Assembly (NCBI RefSeq): GCF_040869045.1 | Contig: NC_090323.1 | Location: 38,868,066 to 38,932,065, forward strand | From: Eurosta solidaginis | Taxonomy: Eukaryota > Arthropoda > Insecta > Diptera > Tephritidae | Direction of reading: 5' to 3' | Length of the DNA: 64,000 nt | Shown: piece by piece, positions 44,870-56,216 of the stretch | How the letters are laid out: every line of letters starts with the position of its first letter | Numbering within the stretch: the first letter of the stretch is position 1 | The notes under the pieces: generated by a model | What the model was told of the DNA's origin: nothing | What the model saw: the letters and a program-made list of their open reading frames with translations, nothing else | Database searches by the model: none | Made by a program: the position numbers and the translations under genes

Positions 44870-45196
44870 TGATCTTCTTCTGAAAAGTTTCTGTACGGAC
44901 ATAGAGTGCTCCAGCAAAACAGCACAGTTGAAACAAATCCTAGCACGGGGAAACATTCTCCAGGGACAATAAGGAAAGAGAACATGGAATGGTCACGTAA
45001 TAGTGACGAATCCCTTGATGTGCTTTTCGATACACATTTCCCATCGGAAGATGGTTTGGAGAAGCCAGCAGACAGCATACACACTTCGATCACGGAGCGG
45101 GTAGTGTCGGGCTTGGTGACCGATACCAAGATCGAATGGAGGAAGCTCAGTTCGGATGTTTTTGAAACAGATTCTGACATAGAGCATTTTTTTTAA
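44870..45196 (+). pseudogene. R1/LOA-like LINE fragment, linker before RT
   Basis: Peptides in two frames: DLLLKSFCTDIECSSKTAQ and LKQILARGNI, then after a frameshift near 44965 ENMEWSRNSDESLDVLF and DTHFPSEDG. The phrase xxWxRSxDExLxxLxxTHFP precedes the RT domain in R1/LOA-type LINEs. The RT itself is absent. Confidence 0.55.
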
Positions 45197-45224
45197 GTTT
45201 TCTGACTGATGTGTCAAAACGTCA

Positions 45225-45257
45225 GCCGAGATAGTATGGTACTCCACTCAGCAGTCG
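45225..45257. mobile_element. CGACTGCTGAG MITE, right-end fragment
   Basis: GGTACTCCACTCAGCAGTCG matches the right end of the MITE family at 20251-20525. No left end was found close by. Confidence 0.55.
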
Positions 45258-45388
45258 AAATAGAATTCGAATTTGTAAAATTACTTAGAATAGCTGAATT
45301 GGCAGCCCAAACGATGACTGTGAGCTTTCAGTTGCTTACTATCGCTAGGCAGAATCTTATCTCCCTTGACAAATTGACTCAATCTTTT

Positions 45389-48300
45389 TATACTCAGTTG
45401 AGCAGAGCTCACAGAGTATATTAAGTTTGATTGGATAACGGTTGGTTGTACATATATAAAGGAATCGAGATAGATATAGACTTCCATATATCAAAATAAT
45501 CAGGATCGAAAAAAAATTTGATTGAGCCATTTCCGTCCGTCCGTCCGTCCGTTAACACGATAATTTGAGTAAATTTTGAGGTATCTTGATGAAATTTGGT
45601 ATGTAGGTTCCTGAGCACTCATCTCAGATCGCTATTTAAAATGAACGATATCGGACTATAACCACGCCCACTTTTTCGATATCGAAAATTTCGAAAAACC
45701 GAAAAAATGCGATAATTCATTGCCAAAGGCGGTTAAAGCGATGAAACTTGGTAGATGGGTTGACGTTATGACGCAGAATAGAAAACTAGTAAGATTTTGG
45801 ACAATGGGCGTGGCACCGCCTACTTTTACAAGAAGGTAATTTAAAAGTTTTGCAAGCTGTAATTTGGCAGTCGTTGAAGATATCATGATGAAATTTGGCA
45901 GGAACGTTACTACTATTACTATATATGCGCTATATAAAAATTAGCAAAATTGGATGAAGAACACGCCCACTTTTTAAAAAAAATTTTTTTTTAATTCAAA
46001 TTTTAACAAAAAAGTTAATATCTTTACTGTATATAAGTAAATTAAGTCAAAATTCAACTCCAGTAATGATATGATGCAACAAAATCCAAAAATAAAAGAA
46101 AATTTCAAAATGGGCGTGGCTCCGCCCATTTTCATTTAGTTTGTCTAGAATACTTTTAATGCCATAAGTCGAACAAAAATTTACCAATCCTTCTCAAATT
46201 TGGTAGGAGCATAGATTCTGTGACGGTAACTGTTCTCTGTGAAAATGGGCGAAATCGGTGGAAGGTACGCCCAGTTTTTATACACAGTCCACCGTCTGTC
46301 CTTCCGCTCGGCCGTTAACACAATAACTTGAGCAAAAACCGATATATCTTTACTAAACTTAGCCCACGTACTTATCTGAACTCACTTTATCTTGGTATAA
46401 AAATGGCCGAAATCCGACCATAACCACGCCCACTTTATCGATATCGAAAATTACGAAAAATGAAAAAAATGCTATAATTCTATACCAACTACGAAAAAAG
46501 GGATGAAACATGGTAACTGGATTGGTTTATTGACGCAAAATATAACTTTGGAAAAAACTTTGTAAAATGGGTGTGACACCTACCATATTAAGTAGAAGAA
46601 AATGAAAAAGTTCTACAAGGCGAAATCAACAGCCCTTGGAATCTTGGTAGGAATACTGTTAGTGGTATTGCATATATAAATAAATTAGCAGTACCCGACA
46701 GATGATTTTCTGGATCACCTGGTCCACATTTTGGTCGATATCGCGAGAACGCCTTCACATATACATCTAAGGGCCACTCGCTTTTAAAACCCTCATTAAT
46801 ACTTTTAATTTGATATCCATATCGTACAAACACATTCTAGAATCACCCTGGCCCACCCTAATGGCGATATCTCGAAAAGGCGTCCACCTATACACCTAAT
46901 GCCCACTCCCTCTTAAAATGCTCAGTAACACCTTTCGTTTGATACCCATATCGTACAAACATTCTAGAGTCACCCCTGGCCCACCCTAATGGCGATATCT
47001 CGAAAAGGCGACCACCTATATACCTAATGTCCACTCCCTCTTAAAATGCTCAGTAACACCTTTCGTTTGATACCCATATCGTACAAACATTCTAGAGTCA
47101 CCCCTGGCCCACCCTAATGGCGATATCTCGAAAAGGCGTCCACCTATAGACCTAATGCCCACTCCCTCTTAAAATGCTCAGTAACACCTTTCGTTTGATA
47201 CCCATATCGTACAAACATTCTAGAGTCACCCCTGGTCCACCCTAATGGCGATATCTCGAAAAGGCGTCCACATATAGACCTAATGCCCACTCCCTCTTAA
47301 AATGCTCAGTAACACCTTTCGTTTGATACCCATATCGTACAAACATTGTAGAGTCACCCTTGGTCCACCTTTATGGCGATATCTCGAAAAGGCGTCCACC
47401 TATAGAACTAAGGATTACTCCCTTTTAAAATACTCATTACCACCTTTCATTTGATACCCATATCGTACAAACACATTCTAGAGTCACCCTGGCCCACCCT
47501 AATGGCGATATCTCGAAAAGGCGTCCACCTATAGACCTAATGCCCACTCCCTCTTAAAATGCTCAGTAACACCTTTCGTTTGATACCCATATCGTACAAA
47601 CATTCTAGAGTCACCCCTGGCCCACCCTAATGGCGATATCTCGAAAAGGCGTCCACCTATAGACCTAATGCCCACTCCCTCTTAAAATGCTCAGTAACAC
47701 CTTTCGTTTGATATCCATATCGTACAAACATTCTAGAGTCACCCTTGGTCCACGTTTATGGCGATATCTCGAAAAGGCGTCCACCTATAGAACTAAGGAT
47801 TACTCCCTTTTAAAATACTCATTACCACCTTTCATTTGATACCCATATCGTACAAAAACATTCTAGAGTCACCCCTTTCCCACCCTAATGGCGGTATCTC
47901 GAAAAGGCGTCCACCTATAGACCTAACGCCCACTCCCTCTTAAAATGCTCAGTAACACCTTTCGTTTGATACCCATATCGTACAAACATTCTAGAGTCAC
48001 CCCTGGCTCACCCTAATGGCGATATCTCGAAAAGGCGTCCATAGACCTAATGCCCACTCCATCTTAAAATGATCAGTAACACCTTTCGTTTGATACCCAT
48101 ATCGTACAAACACATTCTAGAGTCACCCCTGGCCCACCCTAATGACGATACCTCGAAAAGGCGTCCACCTATAGACCTCATGCCCACTTCCTCTTAAAAT
48201 GCTCAGTAGCACCTTTCGTTTGATACCCATATCGTACAAACATTTATTGGTCCACCTTTATGGCGATATCTCGAAAAGGCGTCCACCTATAGAACTAAAG

Positions 48301-48993
48301 ATTACTCCCTTTTAAAATACTCATTACCATCTTTCATTTGATACCCATATCATACAAACACATTCTAGAGTCACCCCTGGCCCACCCTAATGGCGACATT
48401 TCGAAAAGGCGTGCACCTATAGACCTAATGCCCACTCCCCCTTAAAATGCTCAGTAACACCTTTCATTTGATTCCCATATCGTACAACTAGAGACACCCC
48501 TGGTCCACCTTTATGGCGATATCTCGAAACGGCGTCCACCTATGGAACTAAGGATCACTGCTTTTCAAAATATTCATTAACAGCTTTCATTTGATACCCA
48601 TATCGTACAAACATATTCTAGAGTCACCCCTGGTCCACCTTTATGGCGATTTCTCGAAAAGGCGTTCACCTATAGAACTAAAGCCCATTCCCTTTTAAAA
48701 TACTCATTATCACCTTTCATTTGATACCCATATCGTACAAACACATTCAAGAGTCAGCCCTGGTCCACCTTTATGGCGATATCCCTAAATGGCGTCCATC
48801 CATAGAACTATGGCCTACTCTCTCTTAAAATACTCTTTAATGCCTTCCATTTGATACACATGTCATACAACCACATTCCAGGGTTACCCTAGGTTCATTT
48901 TCCTACATGGTGATTTTCCTTATTTTGTCTCCATAGCTCTCAACTGAGTATGTAATGTTCGGTTACACCCGAACTTAGCCTTCCTTACTTGTT
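45389..48993 (+). mobile_element. HINE-1 element, copy d (complete)
   Basis: TATACTCAGTTGAGCAGAGC start, GTCC tract at 45533, CCACGCCCAC/GGGCGTGG boxes at about 45664, 45806, 45963, 46111, 46266 and 46424, minisatellite 46715-48890, and a CTTACTTGTT end. It is almost identical to copy b in the opposite orientation, including rare variants inside the array. Confidence 0.9.
46715..48890. repeat. HINE-1 minisatellite, about 17 units
   Basis: Units are mostly 126-130 bp (CACCTTTCGTTTGATACCC, CATTCTAGAGTCACCC, GGCGTCCACCTATAGACC). A block starting with the variant CACATTCTAG-AxTCACCCTGGCCC at about 46834 recurs at about 47474, a shift of 640 bp or five units. This is direct evidence of a multi-unit duplication. 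Confidence 0.9.
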
Positions 48994-49352
48994 ACAATTG
49001 TAGTCAGTACTTATCGGGTATTTGTAAACTAATTGCTTCCTATTTCTACTATTAATATTTTTCGAAAAATCGCAAAGAAACAACACATATAATGGATGTC
49101 AACTCGATTTGGGAACAAAATGGCTGCAATTGTCAAAAAATTTGTCAGCAGAGCAAACTTCTTGTGATTGAAGCATGAATTTGTACACGGTAGCATTGTC
49201 TAATTTTCAGCTGTGCTTAAATAAATATTTTCCCGAGTTCAAGTTACTGTTATTAATTTTTGAAATTATGTCTAAACTGCAAGTTTCATGAGTTAAGATA
49301 TTATAAATCTTATATTTGAATCTACACTGTCTCCACTATCTTTCACGTCTTC
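48994..49352. other. Intergenic, nothing recognised
   Basis: AT-rich sequence between two rolling-circle elements. No ORF, RNA or repeat end is visible. Confidence 0.4.
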
Positions 49353-49737
49353 ATACCTTTCATGAAAATTAATTGGTATATTTAGTTTGTCACGAATCTC
49401 AAAATTGTAAGTCCTTAAAAAAGACGCGATAGACCCATCAATAAGTATACCGAAATGCTCAGGATGAATTTATTGATCCATGTCCGTCTGTCTGTCTGTT
49501 TGAACGCAAACTTGTCCCTCAATTTTTGAGATAACTATCTCAATAAATTTGGCGATCTGGTATATTTGGGTGACCATATAATCATTTGTCGGAATTGGCC
49601 AGATCGGACCACTATAGCATATACCCCCATACAACCGATTTTTCAAATAGTAGGGTTTTTGTCATTTATTTCTCTTCTTAACTGCTAGAAGTCCAAGCTT
49701 CACAGGATTTTTACATATAAGCCATACATTGTTTTTT
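49353..49737 (+). mobile_element. HINE-3, 5' part, interrupted
   Basis: Starts ATACCTTTCATGAAAATTA, with a GTCCGTCTGTCTGTCT tract and ACCGATTTTTCAAAT phrase as at 2677-3470. A HINE-2 element interrupts it at 49738. Related sequence resumes at 50640-50812 (ACAACCGATTGTTCAAACAG) and is then interrupted by a solo LTR. Confidence 0.75.
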
Positions 49738-50639
49738 TATACCCTGCTGTACTTATACACAGGGTGTTATAACTTTGACTGGATAACGGTTGGTTGTACA
49801 GGTATAAAGGAATCGAGACAGATATATACTTCCATATATCAAAATCATCAGTGTCGAAAAAAAAATTTGATTGAGCCATGTCCGTCCTTCCGTCCGTTAA
49901 CACGATAACTTGAGTAAATATTGAGACATCTTTGGTACACGAACTTATCTGGACCCAGAATAGATTGGTATTGAAAATGAGCGAAATCGGATAATAACCA
50001 TGCTCACTTTTTATATATATACCATTTTGGAAACACACAAAAAAATTATTATTTAGTAAATAATACACCTAGAATGTTGAAATTTGACGAGTGTGCTGAT
50101 ATTGAGACTCTTGATAAAAATTTTAAAAATTTTTTTAAAATGGGTTTTGTAGCGTCCACTTGTGATAAAATCAATTCTACAAATATTATTAATCATACAT
50201 CAAAAATCGTTAAACCTATTGTAACAAAATTCGGCAGAGAGGTTGCTTTTACTATAAGGAATGCTTTGAAGAAAAATTAACGAAATCGTTTAAGGACCAC
50301 GCCCACTTTTATATTAAAGGTTTTTTTTCAAATGGTCGTGGACGAATAAAATAAGCTATATCTTTGCAAAAAAGAGCTTTATATCAATGGTATGTCATTT
50401 CCCAAGTGGATTCATGACAATAAATAGGAAAAACTTCAAATTAAAAAAAATGACTTTTATGACTAAGCAATTTTCTATGTTTCGGGAGCCATGACTCGAA
50501 GAAAAATAATTTCAAAATAGAACCATATGTATATGAATTATAGCGCATACTTGTAACACTATTAAGCACACAAAACAAAAACAACAGAATTTCAAGTGCA
50601 CAGCTGGGTTTCACCCGAACTTAGACTTCCCTACTTGTT
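49738..50639 (+). mobile_element. HINE-2 element (complete)
   Basis: Starts TATACCCTGCTGTAC and forms a CCCTG...CAGGG terminal hairpin. The GTCCGTCCTTCCGTCC tract lies at 49880. The 3' end has ACAGCTGGGT (50600-50609), the inverse of the 5' ACCCxGCTGT, then a GGGTTTCACCC hairpin and CTACTTGTTT. The 68-residue open frame inside (50074-50280) belongs to the element body and ends at a CCACGCCCAC box; it is not counted as a gene. Confidence 0.8.
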
Positions 50640-50816
50640 TTTAAATGGATTAGATCTGTCATATATATAAAATATTTCTTATACAACCGATTGTTCAAAC
50701 AGGATGTTTAACAAAATTTCTTCTTCATTTTAACCGCTAATTCAAATTTTCCCAGGCGCTCAAATACAGCATATGTTATTGCCTGCAAAAATCATTAATA
50801 TCGATCATATACATAT

Positions 50817-51495
50817 TGTTACGAATATTAGCAAAACTAAGGAATGGTGCCGTCTCTAAGCCGATGCTAAGCAGTGACATGAATGCACATCAATAATTCA
50901 ATCATTATGTATCTACATAAACGAAATAATAACTGCGTCTACATATATGTACCATGTACGTATACGAGCAGCGGAGAGTCAATGCACTAACACATGCATA
51001 TATCTGAGTATGCAATGAGAAAAACTATAAAATTGTGCAATTGTAGTTACAGCTGAGAAGTTTGAGAGCTACTGGATTAGTAGATTCTGGAAGCGCCTAG
51101 AAGATGTATAAAATTGTGCAATTTTAGTTATAGCTGAGAAGTTTGAGAGCTCATGGACAATGCTAGTAGATTCTAGAAGATGCGAACGAGGAAACCAAAA
51201 GAGTATAAAAGGCGACAGATGTAGAGGCGCTGTAATTCAGTTTGATTTGAGTTGTCAAGCAGCTACGACTAAGACGATATCTAGCGACCAATAGCAGTAT
51301 TATTTTGAAAGTCAGTTTCATTTAAGCTATCAGTTTGGTTATTAAGCTATTCGTTGCACAGTTTGAGTGTTATTGTGAAGTATTTTAATAAAGGCCATTT
51401 TTCCATTATTCAATATTGGAGTTATTTATTCAACAGTTTAGCGATACGAACATAGCAAAAGGGCAAATAAGAGGATTTGCAGCAAATTCGCTACA
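50817..51495 (+). mobile_element. Solo LTR with internal duplication
   Basis: A 679-bp LTR of the gypsy family, TGTTACGAATATTAG to AAATTCGCTACA, flanked by ATAT (50813-50816 and 51496-51499). It is longer than the 614-bp LTR because ATAAAATTGTGCAATT...GAGAAGTTTGAGAGCT occurs twice (about 51024 and 51107). TATA box and AATAAA are retained. Confidence 0.92.
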
Positions 51496-51507
51496 ATATA
51501 TATTATA

Positions 51508-51560
51508 CTAGCAAGTACCCGGCTTACTTCGTTACGCCGCAAAAAGTAAATCTATTGAAT
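51508..51560 (-). mobile_element. Helitron-like 3' end
   Basis: On the minus strand this reads CCGGGTACTTGCTAG followed by T, after a GTAACGAAGTAAG segment. The form matches insect Helitron ends but differs from the 33530-35082 family. The 5' extent is unknown. Confidence 0.5.
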
Positions 51561-52758
51561 TTTTGCTATCTGGGTATAGTTTAAACCCAGCCAGCATTTT
51601 TTGAAAATTTTGAATATTTAAATATCATACCCCAAGATGATTAAAAACGTTCAAATTTAAAAGCATTTTCTGTTCGAAAATTAATGTATCGTCGGGAGAA
51701 AAATGTACCATAAATGTGATTATTCTTGAATAGTCATTTATGATTCATATTTCGAAACGCTTTTTGAGCTTTAATTGTTTTAGAGTAATACTTGACTAGT
51801 TTTCACAGTCATTTTCTGATCGTGAACATATTTCAATCGTTTTGGTTTAGATTTTGACTCATTTTTGAATGCGATTATGATGCATTTATTCTTCATATCT
51901 CATTCAAAATAAGATACTACATAATAATCTTATTTCATCAGGGGAAGAAAGCATGCGGAAGTGAGCTATTTGAACCACAGGTCACTCGCAAACAAACTTG
52001 ACCGATATTCACCTGCGACTACAACATCCAACATCAGCTATGATCGTCAATATCTTAAAATACGATACGGTACGGGATGTTGAAGACATATCCAGGTACA
52101 TATGTCAAGAGAGTTTCACTTACCTGGTCAAATAGCTCACAACTTTTGTATTGTCCAACTATTATGTATTATCTGGGAAGCCGAAGATGGAGAAATGGTT
52201 GGGGAAATCTTCGGGCATGAGCAGCATTTGCATTAAATTGTCTTGAAGAATGTCTTAATAATAAAAATTTTATATACATATTTTTTCTGAACTTCATTAT
52301 TGAAAAAATGTGTGTATGTGAAAAAAATAAGATTTTCAATGAAAAGTAAAATTTTAACAAGTATAAAACTCATTATTCAGTTACTATATTTGATCAGAAA
52401 GGTTCAGAAAGCTGAATTAAAAATGATTATAAATGTTTGGTCACCTAAAGTAAACACATTTCATTCAAATATGATTTCAAAATGCGATTGAAAAACTATA
52501 TTCAGTTCTTGTTCATCGAAAGGTAAGCATATTTGATTATTCTTTTTGTTGACTTTTAAGAAATATTAAAATTTAATCATCAAATGACTTCAAAAATGAT
52601 TCCAAAACGTGATCGAAAAATGATCATCAAAGGTATTCATATTTGATTATTTCTTTTGTTCAATTTTATGATAACTCATTATTTAATCAGAATGAAGAAT
52701 CAAATTGTATTTATGTGAAGGAAATTCGAAATTTAATCATTTAAGTGCCGAGTGGGAA
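51561..52758. other. AT-rich, TE-like but unassigned
   Basis: AAAATGATT, ATTTAATCAT and TGATTCATATTT-like words recur, suggesting an old inverted or tandem element. ORFs at 52169-52360 and 52300-52491 overlap on opposite strands and lack motifs. Confidence 0.3.
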
Positions 52759-52929
52759 AGCTTAATGTGAAAATGTGCTAAGTCACTTTTTACGAATTTT
52801 ACAGGAGACGAAAAAAACTGAATAATTTTTGAAATAACCTTTTTTTTCAAAACTGTGAATGAGGATACCTTAATTGCAATACTTTTGAGTGTAGAAGCTT
52901 TGAAAAAGATAAATAAAAATCATGTATGC

Positions 52930-53440
52930 TAACTTACTTACTTACTTAATTGGCGATTAACCGTCTAAATGGTTATGGCCGTCCAACAAGGCGCGCCAGT
53001 CGCTCCTTCGCTCCGCCAACCGGCGCCAATTGGTCACACCAAGGGAGTTTAAATCGTTTTCCACCTGGTCCTTCCAACGGAGTGGGGGCCGCCCTCTACC
53101 TCTGCTTCCATAGGCGGGTTCCGATATAAATACTTTCTTGGCCGGAGCATCATCATTCATTCTCATAACATGGCCTAGCCAGCGCAGCCGCTGCGTTTCA
53201 ATTCGCTGGACTATGTTGATGTCTGCGTATAGCTCGTACAGCTCATCATTAAATCTTCTTCGGTACTCGCCATCGCCAACGCGTAGAGGTTCATAAATCT
53301 TCCGAAGAACTTTTCTCTCGAACACTCCCAAAGCCGCTTCATCTGTTGTTGTCATGGTCCATGCTTCTGCCACATATAGCAGGACGGGTACGATAAGTGA
53401 CTTGTAGAGTATGATTTTCGTTTGCGGAGAGATAGAAAAA
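52930..53440 (-). pseudogene. 5'-truncated RTE-clade LINE, C-terminal end
   Basis: About 93 percent identical to the 23110-23617 copy but without its 2-bp deletion. The frame therefore extends further upstream through KIILYKSLIVPVLLYVAEA (53434-53380), then VFERKVLRKIYEPLR and RLRWLGHVMRM, ending NWRRLAERRSDWRALL. The 3' AAGT tail is at 52932-52945. The 5' break abuts a SINE in opposite orientation at about 53440, so the 182-residue frame starting at 53505 is part SINE. Confidence 0.8.
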
Positions 53441-53695
53441 CATTTTTCTAAGCGGGGTCGCCCCTCGGCAGTGTTTGGCAAGCATTCCGAGTGTATTTCT
53501 CCCATGAAAAGCTGTCAGTGAAAACTCATCTGACTCGCAGATGCCGTTCGGAGTCGGCATAAAACAAGTGGGACCTACCAATTTGTAGGAAAAATAAAAA
53601 AGGAGCACGACGTAAATTGGAAGAGAAGCTCGGCCTAAAATCTCTTCGGAGGTTATCGCGCCTTACATTTATTTATTTATTTTATTTCTAACGGT
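53441..53695 (+). mobile_element. tRNA-derived SINE (family A), 5' truncated
   Basis: Lacks the tRNA head and begins in the body at TTTTTCTAAGCGGGGTCGCC. It ends TTATCGCGCCTTACATTT plus an ATTT tail. It is about 90 percent identical to 57330-57590. Confidence 0.8.
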
Positions 53696-53699
53696 TCTG

Positions 53700-54462
53700 A
53701 TCTGGACTCTTTTGCCGGATGTTGCGCAGACAATAACTTATTATTAAATTCAAACGAATGCTGTGTTGTGTCTTATTGCATACAGACAACTGCCACATAC
53801 TTTATCTACAAACTAAATGCTAAATCTCTTAATCGTTGTCAATATATTAAAGACTTGGGTGTAATTTTTGACTCCAAACTCTCTTTTTCTAGTCACATTG
53901 ATTTCGTTTTTTCAAAATTTGTTGCAATGGTTGGATTCAGTAGACGTGACACCAGTGACTTTAAGGACCCTATGACGTTGAAGGCACTTTATATACCCGT
54001 GGTCAGAAGTGGTGTTGAATATTGCTCAATAATATGGAATCCTTCCTATGAATCTAACTCCTATAAACTTGAGAAAGTTCCAAAATTTTTTACAAAATTG
54101 CTTTACGTTTGCTTCACTGGCCAGACGGCCTCCCATCATATACCAGCAGTCACAAATTGCTTAGTCTTCAGGCTTTGCATGACAGAAGAACTTTTATCTC
54201 ACTCATGCTTGCCTATAATGTAATAAAATTTAGCAGGAATTGCTCTGATTTATCTACTTTGTTCATTCCATATATTCCACTGCGTTTTTTCGGCATAATA
54301 GATTATAATAGAATCGAAATAACTCATAAAACGAATTATGCTATGAATGAACCTATAACTATGACTATACATCTAGCACAACGATTTAGTAGTGTTATTA
54401 ATTTTAATACAGCTTATATAAGTTTAAGCTTGAAATGTTTTCTATTTTTAACAAGTCTGTAA
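53700..54462 (+). pseudogene. Jockey/I-like LINE, C-terminal RT fragment
   Basis: The frame from about 53720 (CCADNNLLLNSNEC) continues through RCQYIKDLGVIFDSKLSFS (RT thumb-entry motif LGV.FDSKLSF), ALYIPVVRSGVEYCSIIWN and KFFTKLLYVCF. A frameshift near 54130 moves it to LPSYTSSHKLLSLQALHDR and RRTFISLMLAYNVI, ending 54462. N-terminal endonuclease and the catalytic RT motifs are missing. It differs from the 27610-28979 element. Confidence 0.75.
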
Positions 54463-54479
54463 GAAAGCATGTAGTTATC

Positions 54480-54915
54480 GACATGTAAAAATTTAAGTAG
54501 GTTATGGTCAGCGCAAAGCATTTATCATACACCAAAGGCATGTCTCAATTGGGTAAATCCAATTTCAAGGGGTTGTGTTCGCAACCCTCTCAAGTGGTTT
54601 CCAGCACAATATATAGCTCCTCCAACCCAATTGTCAACTCAACTAACCGTGGCGAATCCTGTTTCATTGACAACCGAGGCTCTGGCGACCCCAAGCTCCT
54701 CATGGAACTAGTGGGTGGGGAGGGCGGTATAGTCTAGAAGGTTTAATGTGATCATATAAATCGTTCCCGAGATGGTCGAGATAGTAGTACCTTAATAGTG
54801 CTTTGTTACCGGAGCTTACCGGATCTATATCCAGCAAAGGGCCATCAACAGCGGTAACGCTCCCCAAAGCTTTCGGGGAGCGTTTTTATCGTTAATATAA
54901 CAACAACAACAAAGC
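54480..54915 (+). mobile_element. LINE 3' UTR-like segment with ACA tail
   Basis: Contains CCCGAGATGGTCGAGATAGT, GTGCTTTGTTACCGGAGC, the hairpin CTCCCCAAAGC...GGGGAG (about 54867-54890), and an AACAACAACAAC tail at 54899. I recall this arrangement as a common non-LTR 3' end in flies. It could also be mobilised as a SINE. Confidence 0.55.
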
Positions 54916-55327
54916 CTGTACTTTTAGATTGAATGAATTAAATAAATAAATACGATGACTAGTAATTCAGATTGATATTATTGACAGGTTGACTTAGAAC
55001 AGTTTTTTTTAACAGCTGACGACTTAGCACATTTACACATCATTGCCCACAGCACGTAAACATGAAAAATTTAAATATTTTTTTTGTGATCGATGTATTT
55101 TGAATTCAGTTTTAAAACTGCATTAAAATACAATTTTTCAAAAAAAGTGACTTAGCACATTTTCACATTAAGCTAACGATATGTCATGTATGTATTTTTT
55201 CTGTTGTATGAAATGCAAACACTTTTAAATTCGTTAGCGTTATAAACGATTTATTAATGAACAACTTTGAAAGAAAACCAAACGCAAAAATATAAGAATT
55301 GAAATAACATTAGGTACTTAAGTAAAT

Positions 55328-55558
55328 CGACTGCTGAGTCTAATATCACTCTATTTCAAAACGTTTTTCTAAAACGCCCCACCTCAAAACTTTTTAAAAA
55401 TACGCTACATCAGAATTTTTTTCGAAAACGTCCATCTTAGAACTTATCTCAGCTCAAAATGTATTGAATTTATACCGAGATGAACAAATTTTGAAATAGG
55501 GCGTTCTTCAATCAAATTTTGCGGTTGGGCGTTTGCTTTTGGCATGTCTAAAGGATTA
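55328..55558. mobile_element. CGACTGCTGAG MITE, left part
   Basis: Begins CGACTGCTGAGTCTAATATC as at 10755 and follows the same order of phrases (AACGCCCC, CTCAGCTCAAAATGTATTG). The right terminal repeat is missing. The 80 bp to its left also match the flank of the 10755 copy. Confidence 0.7.
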
Positions 55559-55747
55559 TTTTACAAAATGATAAACTTATAATAAACTATTTAATTTAAA
55601 ACTTTGCCTTTTAATTTAATTTAAGAAAAATATTTAGTAACTTCTAGGAAATGTTTTTCAGCATGCAATCATAAATACAATGAAGTTTGAAAAAGAGATA
55701 CGTTCTTTGATTTGCGCGCGCTAACATTCATATGTATGCATGTATAT

Positions 55748-56216
55748 TAGGGTGGGTCGATTTGTATGGACGAAAGTTAACCGATATCCCGCCATCGATT
55801 ATTCGATAGGATTTGAGCTCAGGAAAAAAATTTCACTACGCATACCAAAAAAAAAAATAATTTTCTACCCTGCGAAATTTAATTTTTTTGACTTTTTTTC
55901 GACTCTGATTTTTAGGGTTTTTTTCATGACCTGCCAAAAAATTTTCATATGTATACCTTATATTTTATTTTATTTTATTTTTTTTTAAAACTGTTATCGA
56001 CAACGTTTTTAGCGGACATTTTTGGGTCGGAGAGGGTATACACGAAAATTTTACAATCAACTGAAATTTTTTTTAGTAGGAAAAAAGGCAAAAAAATTAA
56101 ATTTCGCAGGCTCGAAAATTATTTTTTTGGGTATACGTAGTGGAACTTTTTTCCTGAGCCCAAATTCTATCGAAAAATCGATAGCGCGATATCGGTTAAT
56201 ATATCGACCCAGTCTA
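55748..56216. mobile_element. Palindromic MITE, GGGTGGGTCGAT ends
   Basis: Left TAGGGTGGGTCGAT and right ATCGACCCAGTCTA, with arms of about 100 bp that both contain ACCGATAT, TCGATAG and TGAGCTCAGGAAAAAA-type words. Poly-T and poly-A runs fill the centre. It has no coding function. ORFs across it (55740-56243) are low-complexity. Confidence 0.8.

Larger units (their letters stand above)
52759..55174. mobile_element. Region bounded by a 32-bp terminal inverted repeat
   Basis: A 32-bp sequence starting AGCTTAATGTGAAAATGTGC at 52759-52790 is exactly inverted at 55143-55174. An extra copy of the GTGCTAAGTCG part, inverted, lies near 55026. Between the ends are an RTE fragment, a SINE, a LINE fragment and a LINE 3' tail, all apparently nested. 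No transposase remains. Confidence 0.65.

Noticed and set aside
50074..50280. 68-residue ORF as a gene
   Set aside because: It lies wholly inside the HINE-2 body, and its sequence follows the element's box structure, with no start or promoter context.
53441..53505. N terminus of a 182-residue RT protein
   Set aside because: The first 20 or so residues are translated from the antisense of a SINE; the LINE begins at about 53440.
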